DNA of 64,000 nucleotides from Dendrophyllia cribrosa (lineage: Eukaryota; Cnidaria; Anthozoa; Scleractinia; Dendrophylliidae): positions 14,882,459 through 14,946,458 of the forward strand of contig JAJLRJ010000014.1 in the NCBI GenBank assembly GCA_024195265.1. Reading direction: 5' to 3'. This document shows, piece by piece, positions 12,195 to 20,949 of this stretch. Both the position numbers and the translations under genes were made by a program. The stretch's first letter is position 1. Every line of letters starts with the position of its first letter. The notes below the pieces were generated by a model. That model did no database searches and was not told where the DNA came from. It saw nothing but the letters and a program-made list of their open reading frames with translations.

Positions 12195-12533
12195 TCACGT
12201 ATAAAAACTATCGTAATATTTTCTCTTTCTTGCTGTGTAAGTCAAGTCTTCATCTTCATTCGACGTTTCTTTAGGCAGGTCCTCTTGGTCAAACAGTCTG
12301 TTCAATAAATATTTTCGTGTATTGACTGCTGCTTCAGCGGCCTCCGCATAATCCATGTCACCATCTTGCATAAAGCTATGTAATGTTTTCATGACCTTTT
12401 TATGCAGTGGGTCTGTTCTAAGATCACGATACCACTTAAGATAGTGCAGATACAACCTTCGTAGCCTCTTTCTGTAAACAGGGAGTAAAAGATTGGATGC
12501 TTGAACCTCCGCAACGTCTTGTGGCAAACCCTG
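12195..12533 (-). pseudogene. 3' fragment of the finger/acidic protein gene (left arm)
   Basis: This is the reverse-complement copy of the last 110 or so codons of the gene at 15248-16069, identical in translation from PQDVAEVQASNLLL to the stop. It lacks the zinc finger and acidic region because the inverted repeat begins inside the gene. It lies directly downstream of the Rossmann-like gene (12535-13206), on the same strand but in another frame. It therefore probably serves as the 3' untranslated region of that gene, supplying the poly(A) signal at 12120-12125 (TTTATT on the + strand). Confidence 0.8.
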
Positions 12534-12534
12534 T

Positions 12535-13206
12535 TCAGACGTCTTTGAATCTCAGTCCTTGTAAAGCCTTATCCATTTGTTGGATGTCCTGATCCAAACA
12601 AAAGGTTCTTCGAAAGAGATCTCTTAGTTCTTGCTTAGTATTTTCTCCTATGTAACGGGAACCAATTATGGCACTGGATTTATGTAGGGTTGGATAACCA
12701 TGTAGCGGTTGAAAGCCAAATTCTTTTACCCAACGACCTTCACCATTCCAGCGAAAGAAAAAGGGTTGGTACCAATTCTTACTAGGAATGTCGTAGACAT
12801 ATACCTCTTTGTTTAAATCCAGCGCCAATTGGACAGACAATCCCGTTCCACCATTGACTTGATTTTTTTCTGCATTCAACTCGCCAAATGCATACACGAT
12901 GCGAACATCCTTGACAATAAAAAAGTTTCTTTGAAAGAGTTCTCGCGCGTAACTCTTCTCTGTCATGTTGAATCGTCTATCGAGTGATTTGCAGGCATGA
13001 TGCAAATAAGGGTTCGCTTGGATCAACGTTTCTCTCGGTAACGGTGTGATAGTCTTGGCCCTGAGATGACGTGGCCCTATCTTGACCTCTACTTGAAAAC
13101 CATACTTTCGACCCAATCCTTCCGCCAAAAGATCTAACCCACCGCAACCATCAATGTATAACACATAGCCTGTTCCGATGGGACAGTCCATGGGTTCTTC
13201 CTCCAT
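12535..13206 (-). CDS. Rossmann-like glycine-rich protein, possibly SLOG-type
   Basis: The 223-residue frame starts at ATG 13206 (context AAAGATGG, sequence MEEEPMDCP). An upstream GTG in the same frame was not chosen. Residues 16-23 or so read YIDGCGGLD. A second core segment has a hydrophobic strand VRIVYAFGELNA, then NQVNGGTGLSVQLALDL and the strand KEVYVYDI. The order strand, acidic/polar turn, GGTG loop, helix, strand resembles nucleotide-binding SLOG/LOG/DprA-type folds, in which a GG-x-GT loop holds phosphate. This is a fold guess from pattern only. The gene ends exactly at the edge of the left inverted repeat. It diverges from the 266-residue gene across a duplicated promoter region. 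A TATA-like GATAAATA lies at 13239-13246. I do not recognise it among standard Polinton genes. Confidence 0.65.
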   Translation of the reverse strand: MEEEPMDCPIGTGYVLYIDGCGGLDLLAEGLGRKYGFQVEVKIGPRHLRAKTITPLPRETLIQANPYLHHACKSLDRRFNMTEKSYARELFQRNFFIVKDVRIVYAFGELNAEKNQVNGGTGLSVQLALDLNKEVYVYDIPSKNWYQPFFFRWNGEGRWVKEFGFQPLHGYPTLHKSSAIIGSRYIGENTKQELRDLFRRTFCLDQDIQQMDKALQGLRFKDV

Positions 13207-13766
13207 CTTTGTTGAAAATAAAATGAAACAGCGCACCCTATTTATCTAAACTAAGAACCAATCAGAAGATTGTGCAAACCAGATGAACAACGTCATTTTA
13301 CCACAAAACAGCTAGAAAACCAAGTTTAATCACATACCTCTCATGTCGTTTTCACAAAACTAGTTTGACCACGTCGTCTTGGTTTTGGATTAAAAAAAAT
13401 ATGTGTCAACGTTTTAGCGTCTGATTCAGTGAAGGATAATCATATTCGTGAAGCCTCTCTCAATATGTATGATGTTGCAAGCTACATGTACAGTGCGTTA
13501 TCGTTCGACGAAAACATTCTTCATTTTATCTCAACTAAGAACCAATCAGAACATTGTGCAAACCAGTTTGACTGAATCATCTTACCACAAGACAGCTAGA
13601 GAACCGAATTTAATCAAATATCTTGTCATTTTAACAAAACCAGTTTGACCGCGTCCTCTTATCTTTTTTATCATTGATTGGTCAGATTTTGTAAGGAAAC
13701 GTGATTGCTTCACGTAGAACACATAAGAAGTTAAAGCGACTCTCAATTTGTGGATTCAGTGGAAAG
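13207..13766. promoter_or_regulatory. Divergent promoter region with duplicated CCAAT module
   Basis: Between two divergent genes, a block of about 130 bp occurs twice in direct orientation (about 13252-13385 and 13543-13665). Each copy contains GAACCAATCAGAA (a CCAAT box), a TTGTGCAAACCAG segment, TTACCACAA, CAGCTAGA and TAGTTTGACC or CAGTTTGACC. A further CATTGATTGGTCAG lies at 13670-13686. The TTTGACC/CAAACC motif resembles the CAAACCGGTTTG palindromes near the element tips (8270-8310 and 20050-20140), suggesting a shared recognition motif. Function is inferred from position and repetition. Confidence 0.55.
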
Positions 13767-14567
13767 ATGGAACAGTCCAAAGTTGATCACGCTACGAAGA
13801 GAAAGCCCACTCGTCCAGCCAAGGTTCCCTCAGGAACCAAACCTAAAAAGAGAAAATCAGACAAACATATCGTGAAATGTAGTGAAAGTATTGATACTGT
13901 CTGCGAAGGCAAATGTAAAGGAATCCACTTCAATGAGGATGACGATCCCAACTTTATAGAGATGGTAAAGCAGGGACTTGATTATATACCTTTCAAACTT
14001 GATAACAGTTCAGAAAAAACAGATATCGAAGTCCTCAAAACAGGAGAGATTGCGACTCAAGAAGAAGAACAAGCTCTACACGATTTGTTGCGCGAGCTGA
14101 GGTTCATGAATCAAGCCACCCAGACAGATCCTCTTCCTCCATTTGAAATGCCGCCAGAAGAATTCCATCCTGTGGTGTCTCAAATTGATAGTGAATGCCT
14201 TACACCTAAGCAAAGAGAACAATGTCTTGACAAGGAACTGAAAAAAAGAAATGCTGAACAAGCGACTAAACCCCTCACACTGCATCCGTTTCCACCTCGT
14301 TGGAACCCAAATTTCTTTAATGGGCGTTTAGAAGAAAACATTCAGAAAAGAAATTCTAAAACCGAGGAGGAGCCTGATTCCATTAAATTTGACCGTCCAG
14401 GAGAATACTCCAAGACTGGCAGGCAATACGTTGTCACCGACCGCAACAATACTATCATAACCCCTTCTCAGTTGAAAGGGCATGTTTATGATGATGCGAT
14501 GGTACGCAGTTGGTTGAAAGACCATCCTGATGAAGCCACTTTCAGACCTGGCTGGGTGAACTTTTGA
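13767..14567 (+). CDS. Unknown 266-residue protein of the Polinton-like element
   Basis: The start ATG at 13767 has a good context (AAAGATGG); the frame is open further upstream but without an ATG. The N-terminus is strongly basic and lysine-rich (TKRKPTRPAKVPSGTKPKKR), like a nuclear localisation or nucleic-acid-binding tail. The middle is acidic and proline-rich (PPFEMPPEEFHPV). The C-terminal 70 residues look folded, with YVVTDRNNTIITPSQLKG and SWLKDHPDEATFRPGWVNF. A poly(A) signal variant ATTAAA is at 14651-14656. I recognise no family. Its central place and lack of stops suggest it is maintained; a minor structural or regulatory role is possible but unsupported. Confidence 0.65.
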   Translation: MEQSKVDHATKRKPTRPAKVPSGTKPKKRKSDKHIVKCSESIDTVCEGKCKGIHFNEDDDPNFIEMVKQGLDYIPFKLDNSSEKTDIEVLKTGEIATQEEEQALHDLLRELRFMNQATQTDPLPPFEMPPEEFHPVVSQIDSECLTPKQREQCLDKELKKRNAEQATKPLTLHPFPPRWNPNFFNGRLEENIQKRNSKTEEEPDSIKFDRPGEYSKTGRQYVVTDRNNTIITPSQLKGHVYDDAMVRSWLKDHPDEATFRPGWVNF

Positions 14568-15170
14568 ACAGTATTGACCCATCTGTTGCTTGTTAATAGC
14601 TTTCTTGCATTGTTATTATAAATGTTTGTAAATGTTTTTCAACATTTATTATTAAAGATGCTTGACATACCTTCCATCCTGTGTGATAATATTCATTCAT
14701 TCATTCATTCATTTATTTTGTCATTAACCACATTAAAAATATATATATAATAATAATAATACAATACACTAGGAATTTATAATAACTTAAAAGACGATAG
14801 ACTAGAAATGGGTACGATGGAAATTGATCTTTCATTTTTATTTTGTGGAGACGTCTCTAAACACAACGTTGATTTCCGGAAAACGTTTTCTGTCCTGTAT
14901 CAAGACCATTTGTTATAAAATTAATCTCGTTAAATCGTTAATGGTTAGTTGTAACCATAGGAAATCTATCAGATACGGTTAATAAGATTGTGGCAGTTAT
15001 AGGTTTGACAGCTTTGTCTATTATATTTTTTTCTTGGAACGAGTTGTACTGGTTTTACTTGTTTGGTGTAAGGTTTCACAATTTTTATTTTAGGCTAAGG
15101 TCAAGTACAATTGATCTTGTTTGTAACAAATGAACATACTAAATTAACAAAAACCCCTTTGAGTGACTCA
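14568..15170. other. Spacer inside the Polinton-like element
   Basis: About 600 bp of AT-rich DNA between the 266-residue gene and the TATA box of the next gene. It holds a short CATT tetranucleotide run (near 14692-14712) and a TAATAA run (near 14748). No gene is seen. Confidence 0.6.
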
Positions 15171-15172
15171 GC

Positions 15173-15180
15173 TATATAAA
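15173..15180 (+). promoter_or_regulatory. TATA box of the finger/acidic gene
   Basis: TATATAAA lies 68 bp before the ATG of the finger/acidic gene, at a suitable distance for a short leader. GAGTGACTCA, an AP-1-like palindrome, lies directly upstream (15161-15170). Confidence 0.55.
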
Positions 15181-15247
15181 TGAGTAAGGCGATGTGGCCG
15201 TACTCATTTTACAACAAGTCAACATCGAGTAACCATCGTGGATCAAT

Positions 15248-16069
15248 ATGCATTCTTGTCAATTCTGTGAAAGAGTATTTAGCCGAAAATACAACAGAGA
15301 TAGGCACAAAAGGCAATGTTGTAATAAACGTTCAGAGCAACAACAAGAAGAGATGACCAGCCAGTATAGAATGGGAGAGGATTCTCCAGATACCTGTTAT
15401 GATGGAAACCCATTTGAGGAATATGAAACGGCAATGCGTCGGATGGAGAAAGAAGAACAAGAAGAAGAAGAAGAAGAACAGAAAAATGGTGATGATTCTG
15501 ATGATGACGCTGCTGATGATGATGGTGATGGTGATGATGATGATGATGATGATGATGGTGATGGTGATGGTGATGGTGATGGTGATGGTGATGGTGACGA
15601 AGACGAAGACCAGAAAAGCATAGCTAGTGACGCCGAAAATGATGATACTGATCCTTGGGATAAGTTACGTGAGGAAGTTATTAATGATCTTAGCTCAACC
15701 TGGGAAGAGCAGGTGAAAGAAAACACAATGCAGGGTTTGCCACAAGACGTTGCGGAGGTTCAAGCATCCAATCTTTTACTCCCTGTTTACAGAAAGAGGC
15801 TACGAAGGTTGTATCTGCACTATCTTAAGTGGTATCGTGATCTTAGAACAGACCCACTGCATAAAAAGGTCATGAAAACATTACATAGCTTTATGCAAGA
15901 TGGTGACATGGATTATGCGGAGGCCGCTGAAGCAGCAGTCAATACACGAAAATATTTATTGAACAGACTATTTGACCAAGAGGACCTGCCTAAAGAAACG
16001 TCGAATGAAGATGAAGACTTGACTTACACAGCAAGAAAGAGAAAATATTACGATAGTTTTTATACGTGA
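15248..16069 (+). CDS. Zinc-finger/acidic-repeat protein of the Polinton-like element
   Basis: A 273-residue frame starting at ATG 15248. Residues 4-24 hold one zinc finger of C2HC type (C-x2-C, then H and CC in HKRQCC). Residues about 60-125 are an extreme acidic low-complexity region with alternating Asp/Gly encoded by a GATGGT repeat. The C-terminal 110 residues are a helical, basic-aromatic domain (YRKRLRRLYLHYLKWYRDL, later KYLLNRLF and KRKYYDSFYT). The inner edge of the inverted repeat (15731) cuts the gene just before that domain, so only the C-terminal part is copied in the left arm. An AATAAA signal is at 16139-16144. A nuclear, DNA-binding role is inferred from the finger. I recognise no named family. 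The reading frame is intact. Confidence 0.75.
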   Translation: MHSCQFCERVFSRKYNRDRHKRQCCNKRSEQQQEEMTSQYRMGEDSPDTCYDGNPFEEYETAMRRMEKEEQEEEEEEQKNGDDSDDDAADDDGDGDDDDDDDDGDGDGDGDGDGDGDEDEDQKSIASDAENDDTDPWDKLREEVINDLSSTWEEQVKENTMQGLPQDVAEVQASNLLLPVYRKRLRRLYLHYLKWYRDLRTDPLHKKVMKTLHSFMQDGDMDYAEAAEAAVNTRKYLLNRLFDQEDLPKETSNEDEDLTYTARKRKYYDSFYT

Positions 16070-16262
16070 TCAATTCCTTGGAAAATGAATTAGAATGCGA
16101 GTGAATTTTCTGTAATGTATTATTTTGCAATTGTCAATAATAAATGACATTCTTGAAATATTAAGTATTGTTGTTTTTGACCTCTGTTGTGATTGGTCTT
16201 ATGTCAAACTGACAAGACACAGATCGACAAGAAGCATCTGTTATCGACCCTATAACATGATC

Positions 16263-17110
16263 GCGTGAGTTGCTCTGAGTTAATACTCTGCGTTGTTCTG
16301 AGTTAATACTCTGAGTTGCTCTGAGTTAATACTTTGAGTTGCTCTGAGTTAATGCTCTGAGTTAATACTCTGAGATACTCTGAGTTAATACTTTGAGTTG
16401 CTCTGGGTTGCTCTGAGTTAATACTCTGAGTTGCTCTGAGTTAATACTTTGAGTTGCTCTGAGTTAATACTCTGAGTTGCTCTAAGTTAATACTCTGAGT
16501 TGCTCTGAGTTAATACTTTGAGTTGCTCTGAGTTGCTCTGAGTTAATGCTCTGAGTTAATACTCTGAGTTACTCTGAGTTAATACTTTGAGTTGCTCTGA
16601 GTTGCTCTGAGTTGCTCTGAGTTAATACTCTGAGTTGCTCTGAGTTGCTCTGAGTTGCTCTGAGTTAATACTCTGAGTTGCTCTGAGTTAATACTCTGAG
16701 TTGCTCTGAGTTAATACTTTGAGTTGCTCTGAGTTGCTCTGAGTTGCTCTGAGTTAATACTCTGAGTTGCTCTAAGTTAATACTCTGAGTTGCTCTAAGT
16801 TAATACTTTGAGTTGCTCTGAGTTAATACTCTGAGTTACTCTGAGTTAATACTTTGAGTTGCTCTGAGTTGCTCTGAGTTGTTCTGAGTTGCTCTGAGTT
16901 AATACTCTGAGTTACTCTGAGTTAATACTTTGAGTTGCTCTGAGTTGCTCTGAGTTGTTCTGAGTTGCTCTGAGTTAATACTCTGAGTTACTCTGAGTTA
17001 ATACTTTGAGTTGCTCTGAGTTGCTCTGAGTTGCTCTGAGTTGTTCTGAGTTAATACTCTGAGTTGCTCTGAGTTAATACTCTGAGTTGCTCTGAGTTGT
17101 TTTATGTTAC
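16263..17110. repeat. AACTCAGAG satellite, right arm (inverse)
   Basis: Array of the reverse-complement units GCTCTGAGTT and AATACTCTGAGTT, about 850 bp, mirror of 11220-11998. It is longer by several units than its partner, the expected behaviour of a tandem array. Confidence 0.95.
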
Positions 17111-18289
17111 TCTGTGTTGTTCTAAGTTGGCAGGGCACTCAACTGCTCCGAGTTGCTCACTCAAATGCTCTTAGTTGCTCGCTCAAGTGCTACGAGTTTC
17201 TCACTCACTCCAAATGCTCTGAGTTATTTTGAGTTACAATGAGCCACTCCAAGGGGTCGGTGTAAATTGCTCTTGAATCCCCGAATTACTTCAATCTATT
17301 GTTTATCGTTTCAGTAGTTTTAAATAACGAACGCTTGTCGCGATTGTGAAAACAAAGAAAGTTTTTCGTGGGGTGCACTCTTCAGTCCTATTAAACGATC
17401 AATGAAAAACGATGTTACTCGTACCCAGTACTGTATGGTTACTGACTGTAATCATAATTGGCAGGAACGCATCATAAAAACTGATTAGAACCCGCAAACA
17501 TTTAGTGTCATAAGACTCATAAGGTAATACGGAGCAACAAATTAATTCATATATGTTAACACAAACATTACATGATGTCTTATTACAATCTCATGTTTTC
17601 GACAGTATGCAAATAAATACAAATGAAAGTAGTTCAATTACCCTTTGGACAAGTTAATTGAAATTGAACTTGTGTCGTTTCTCTCTTTAGTACGCGAATG
17701 AGCGCCGCGCATCCAAACAATCCTTGACTTTAAGAAAAGTATTGTTACTTCGTTCCAAAACTGTTATCATTAATTGACCCTTAATTCGTTATACCGTTTA
17801 AAAGAATCGCAGCCCAGTTACTTTTCTTTCTCCGAAAGTAAACTTGTGATCGGTGTATATTGGTAAATTATAGAGCGGGTACATTGTTTGTTGTTATTCG
17901 TTTGGACATGCAACTTTGTTTTGGGTTTTTCGATTTTCTAATCATACTGCAGAAAAAGCTTTTAGTTCGAAGGTAGACTTTTCGTATGATGAATGGTCTG
18001 AATGGATTGTTTATTTTCATTTGTGAAAATCGCCGTATCGGTCGTTGTCAAATAGAGATAAATAAACAGAGCGCTCGCTAGGTTTCTCTACGTAAAATAT
18101 CACTAGGTTATATTTTTTCATTCCATGCGACATGTTTTCGTTATGTTTTGAAGCGACGCTTGCGTATACGCTTTGCTCAAACAAAAACTTTCGGACTATA
18201 CGCGCGCTAAATTCGATAATCATTAGATTGTGATTTAAATTTAAAATCTCTATTCGTTTTGACTTGAAAGTAAATTATTGTCGCGCGCT

Positions 18290-19375
18290 AAATTCGAATA
18301 GCTTCGCCCGTTGTTTGACTTAAACATGAGACATTTCTGTGAATCAGTGGGTGGCGAGTTAAATTTAAAATCTCTATTCGTTCTGACTTGAATTTTAAAG
18401 TCTTTAACGCTCACCATTATTCGAAGTACTAAAACAATTGCTAAACAACTCAGCGCAAGTTTACTGGCGTTTTCAACTAAACATAAACATAGTAGATTCG
18501 CTGATATCTTCGGTTTGACGTTCAGTAAGTTTAAAGAAAAGTTTATGCGGCATTTTGCTTTCTAAATAAGCGTATTTTTGCGTTTGAAAAGCAAACATTA
18601 CTTTAAAATGTCAGTTGCTGAAAACAATTTCACCGTATTTTTCTTTTCATGTGATCAGTTCTTCAATTAATATTACAGTACGTTCAAATTTGAATTACGC
18701 TACGCTCGTGGTTGACTGAGTGTTATAACAAAAGGTAATTACATTTATTGTTTCTAAAAAGTTTTTCTTCAAAAGCTATTTTTTCATTTATGTTCAAGAA
18801 CACACTTGAATTCTACACTTTGAAGCGCGCTAAATTCCAATAGCTTCGCCCGTTGTTTGACTTAAACGTGAGACATTTCTGTGAATCAGTGGATTGCGAG
18901 TTAAATTTAAAATCTCTATTCGTTCTGACTTGAATTTTAAAGTCTTTAACGCTCAATATAATTCGAAGAACTAAAACAAATTGCTAAACAATGCAGCGCA
19001 CATTTACTTGTGTTTTTAACAGTGAACATTAGCATAGTAGATGGGCTGATATTTTCGGTTTGACGCTCAGTAAGTTTAAAGAAAAGTTTATGCGGTATTT
19101 TGCTTTCTAGATAAGCGTATTTTCGCGTTTGAAAAGCAAACATTGCTTTAAAATGTCAGTTGCTGAAAACAATTTCACCGTCTGATTTTTCTTTTCATGT
19201 GATCAGTTTCTTCAATTAATATTACAATACGTTCAAGTTTGAATTACGCTTCGCTCGTGGTCGAGTGAGTGTTAACAAAAGGTAATTACATTTATTGTTT
19301 CTTAAGAGTGTTTCTTCAAAAGCTATAAGTCATTTATATTCAAGAACACACTTGAATGCAAATGCTCGAAAGAAA
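18290..19375. repeat. Tandem duplication of about 546 bp (right arm)
   Basis: Mirror image of the left-arm duplication at 8990-10075, with the same internal differences between tandem copies. This shows that the duplication existed before the arms were made alike. Confidence 0.7.
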
Positions 19376-19612
19376 TGTTCGTTAATGTTAACTAATCGAA
19401 GTACCGAGCAACTAAAACAATCGGTTAAAGCTGATCGCTGCCGCCTTGTCCAGTTGAGTTTTGGAGTTTTGTTTTTATGATATTTAAGACTATTTACTGG
19501 TCAAAGAAACCCGCGCTACGTATTGCAGTGCGCTACGTTTCTCTATCAGCATTCCTTCTTGTTTAACTAAAAAGCAAAGTATTTCTTACATTGTATCTGT
19601 AATGCAGTTGGG

Positions 19613-19813
19613 ATGGAGTTATATTCCAAATCGCCATTCGTTTTTATCGCGCTTGGTCAAAGACCATACTTCATGTGCAGTCAAAAGGAAAAGTGTCAGT
19701 ACTTTCAATGGGCTGATGAATTTCCTACAGATGTCTTTGGTCCTCCAGTGTACAAACCAACAGAAACTGAAGCGAATGTCGTGGTGATTAAAAATCAAGA
19801 CAAGATCAAATGA
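19613..19813 (+). CDS. GRF zinc-finger protein, right-arm copy
   Basis: A 66-residue frame from ATG 19613. The finger reads G-Q-R-P-Y-F-M-C, six residues, C-Q-Y-F-Q-W-A-D, the hallmark second half of a GRF zinc finger. In frame upstream, with no stop until 19568, lies HCICNAVG. Its C-x-C would complete the four zinc ligands, so the true protein may begin in an upstream exon; a possible acceptor AATGCAG sits at 19602-19608. An AATAAA signal lies 148 bp after the stop (19961-19966). The sequence is the same in the left arm. Nucleic-acid binding is inferred from the family. Confidence 0.65.
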   Translation: MELYSKSPFVFIALGQRPYFMCSQKEKCQYFQWADEFPTDVFGPPVYKPTETEANVVVIKNQDKIK

Positions 19814-20498
19814 CCTACACTTCAGAGACAATTTAGCAGAATAGATAAATCAAAATGTTAAAGAAATCTTGGACAATTAATTGCAGATGGCTTGTAAAAT
19901 AAACATCACACTCTTTGTAACAAAACAGAACTGTTTGTAATCATTGTGTTTTGTTTACTTAATAAAATAATTTTTGACAACATCAAATATTGTGTCGTAT
20001 TCATTTTCTGGGTGTCATTTATAAGTCATTTTGAATACTTAACAAGGGTGAACAAAACCGGTTTGACTCGTTTTTCTAGAGAGTGACCATTTTGAATAAT
20101 ATACCCCTTGACCAACTGGTATGAACTGGTTTGACCATGACGTCAATGTGTTCTCATTGGTTCATGACCCGTCCTTTGTTCTTTTGCCTTTAAATTGAAA
20201 CCACCACCCGGCTGGTTGGGTGGACACGTACCAACACATCGTACCATACACTTCTCTCTTAAACACGTTATTAATATTCAATAAAATCTCAGTGTACTTC
20301 TCTCCCAATGCATCCTTAATGACTCCACCCATACGACCTGCATGTCATTAAACCCCTCCTGTACCTATACGGCTTGCATCTCATTATCTCCCGACCGAAC
20401 CGTTCAAAACCGGTTTGACCGAGCCAACCTCATTAACTCATGGCTGCTGCATATATGAATAAAATTGTCCCAGGCATCTGGGATAGACTACTTCAAGC

Positions 20499-20716
20499 AG
20501 ACGGGATTCTCTATTTTATGTACATCAGGTCAGGGTTTGAGCAACCAAACGGCACCTACCTTCCCAATCTTGAAAAACACTACCCTCCTCCTCTCCAACC
20601 CCACTAAAAATGAATCAAAGTGCCTTGTGGGCTATCTCCTGTAAGTTTTTCCCCATCATGCAATGCTGTCAGATTATGTCTAGATATTGTTTTGATGTTG
20701 CAATTGGACTTTTAGG
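20499..20716. other. BEL 5' internal sequence resuming after the Polinton-like element
   Basis: The sequence directly after the second TCAAGC should continue the BEL element's leader. No coding homology is visible here, and the next recognisable BEL part is gag at 24369. Confidence 0.4.
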
Positions 20717-20945
20717 TTAGAGTGCGTGGTTTCTTGACTTCAATTTCTCTTTCGACAAGAAAGTTTCCATGTTATTGGTAATGGTTATGCAGTCCTCTTG
20801 TCTTGTGTCTGGAGCAAGTTTCAGTACTTTCAACTCGTCTGGATTTTCACCTGGTTTATTATCAAGAGCTTCATACAAACATTGTGTTACTGTTGCCTTC
20901 CCTAAACCCACGCCACTACTTAAAGTGTCAATTGATTCTCGTCGT
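20717..20945 (-). pseudogene. Fragment of a Pif1-like helicase
   Basis: Read on the - strand, the sequence gives SSGVGLGKATVTQCLYEAL followed by PDELKVLKLAP. This matches the start of a Pif1-type superfamily 1 helicase: a Walker A loop (G-x-G-x-G-K) and the segment after it. Homology then stops and the frame runs into unrelated sequence. Pif1-like helicases occur in host genomes and in mobile elements such as Helitrons. Nothing here shows which, and the fragment is far too short to work. Confidence 0.55.
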
Positions 20946-20949
20946 TTTT

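Larger units (their letters stand above)
7907..12533. repeat. Left terminal inverted repeat of the Polinton-like element
   Basis: The 4627 bp arm is the reverse complement of 15731-20492. Only scattered single-base differences were noticed on reading (for example near 8250, 10370 and 10705), together with copy-number changes in the CTCAGAG satellite. A stretch of about 47 bp present in the right arm near 20263-20310 is missing here, and the missing part is bounded by similar short sequences containing ACTTCTCTC. The inner boundary cuts through the finger/acidic gene, so this arm keeps only its 3' part. Confidence 0.9.
7907..20492. mobile_element. Polinton/Maverick-like non-autonomous element, 12.6 kb
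   Basis: The left end AGTAGTCTATCCCAGATGCC (7907-7926) reads as its exact reverse complement at the right end (20473-20492). Flanking both ends is the 6 bp direct repeat TCAAGC (7901-7906 and 20493-20498). Polintons are known to have ends beginning AGT, 6 bp target duplications and long inverted repeats, so the assignment rests on three independent features. The arms are 7907-12533 and 15731-20492. The unique centre (12534-15730) holds a Rossmann-like gene on the -, a 266-residue gene on the + and the 5' part of a finger/acidic gene on the +. No polymerase B, retroviral-type integrase, packaging ATPase, protease or capsid gene was recognised. It inserted 34 bp after the BEL 5' LTR and is younger than that element. 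Confidence 0.85.
15731..20492. repeat. Right terminal inverted repeat of the Polinton-like element
   Basis: The 4762 bp arm mirrors 7907-12533. From the inside out it holds the last 113 codons or so of the finger/acidic gene, a poly(A) signal, the CTCAGAG satellite, a 546 bp tandem duplication and the GRF zinc-finger gene pointing outward. Near the tip are several CAAACCGGTTTG-type palindromes. Confidence 0.9.

Noticed and set aside
15397..15726. Serine-rich and methionine-rich open frames over the acidic region of the finger gene
   Set aside because: They are frame and strand shadows of the GATGGT-type repeat that encodes Asp/Gly in the real frame.
7907..20492. The large inverted repeat as a pure assembly artefact
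   Set aside because: A folded assembly would not create a matching 6 bp target repeat outside both ends, a unique 3.2 kb centre, or small differences between the arms. Long reads would still be the final test.
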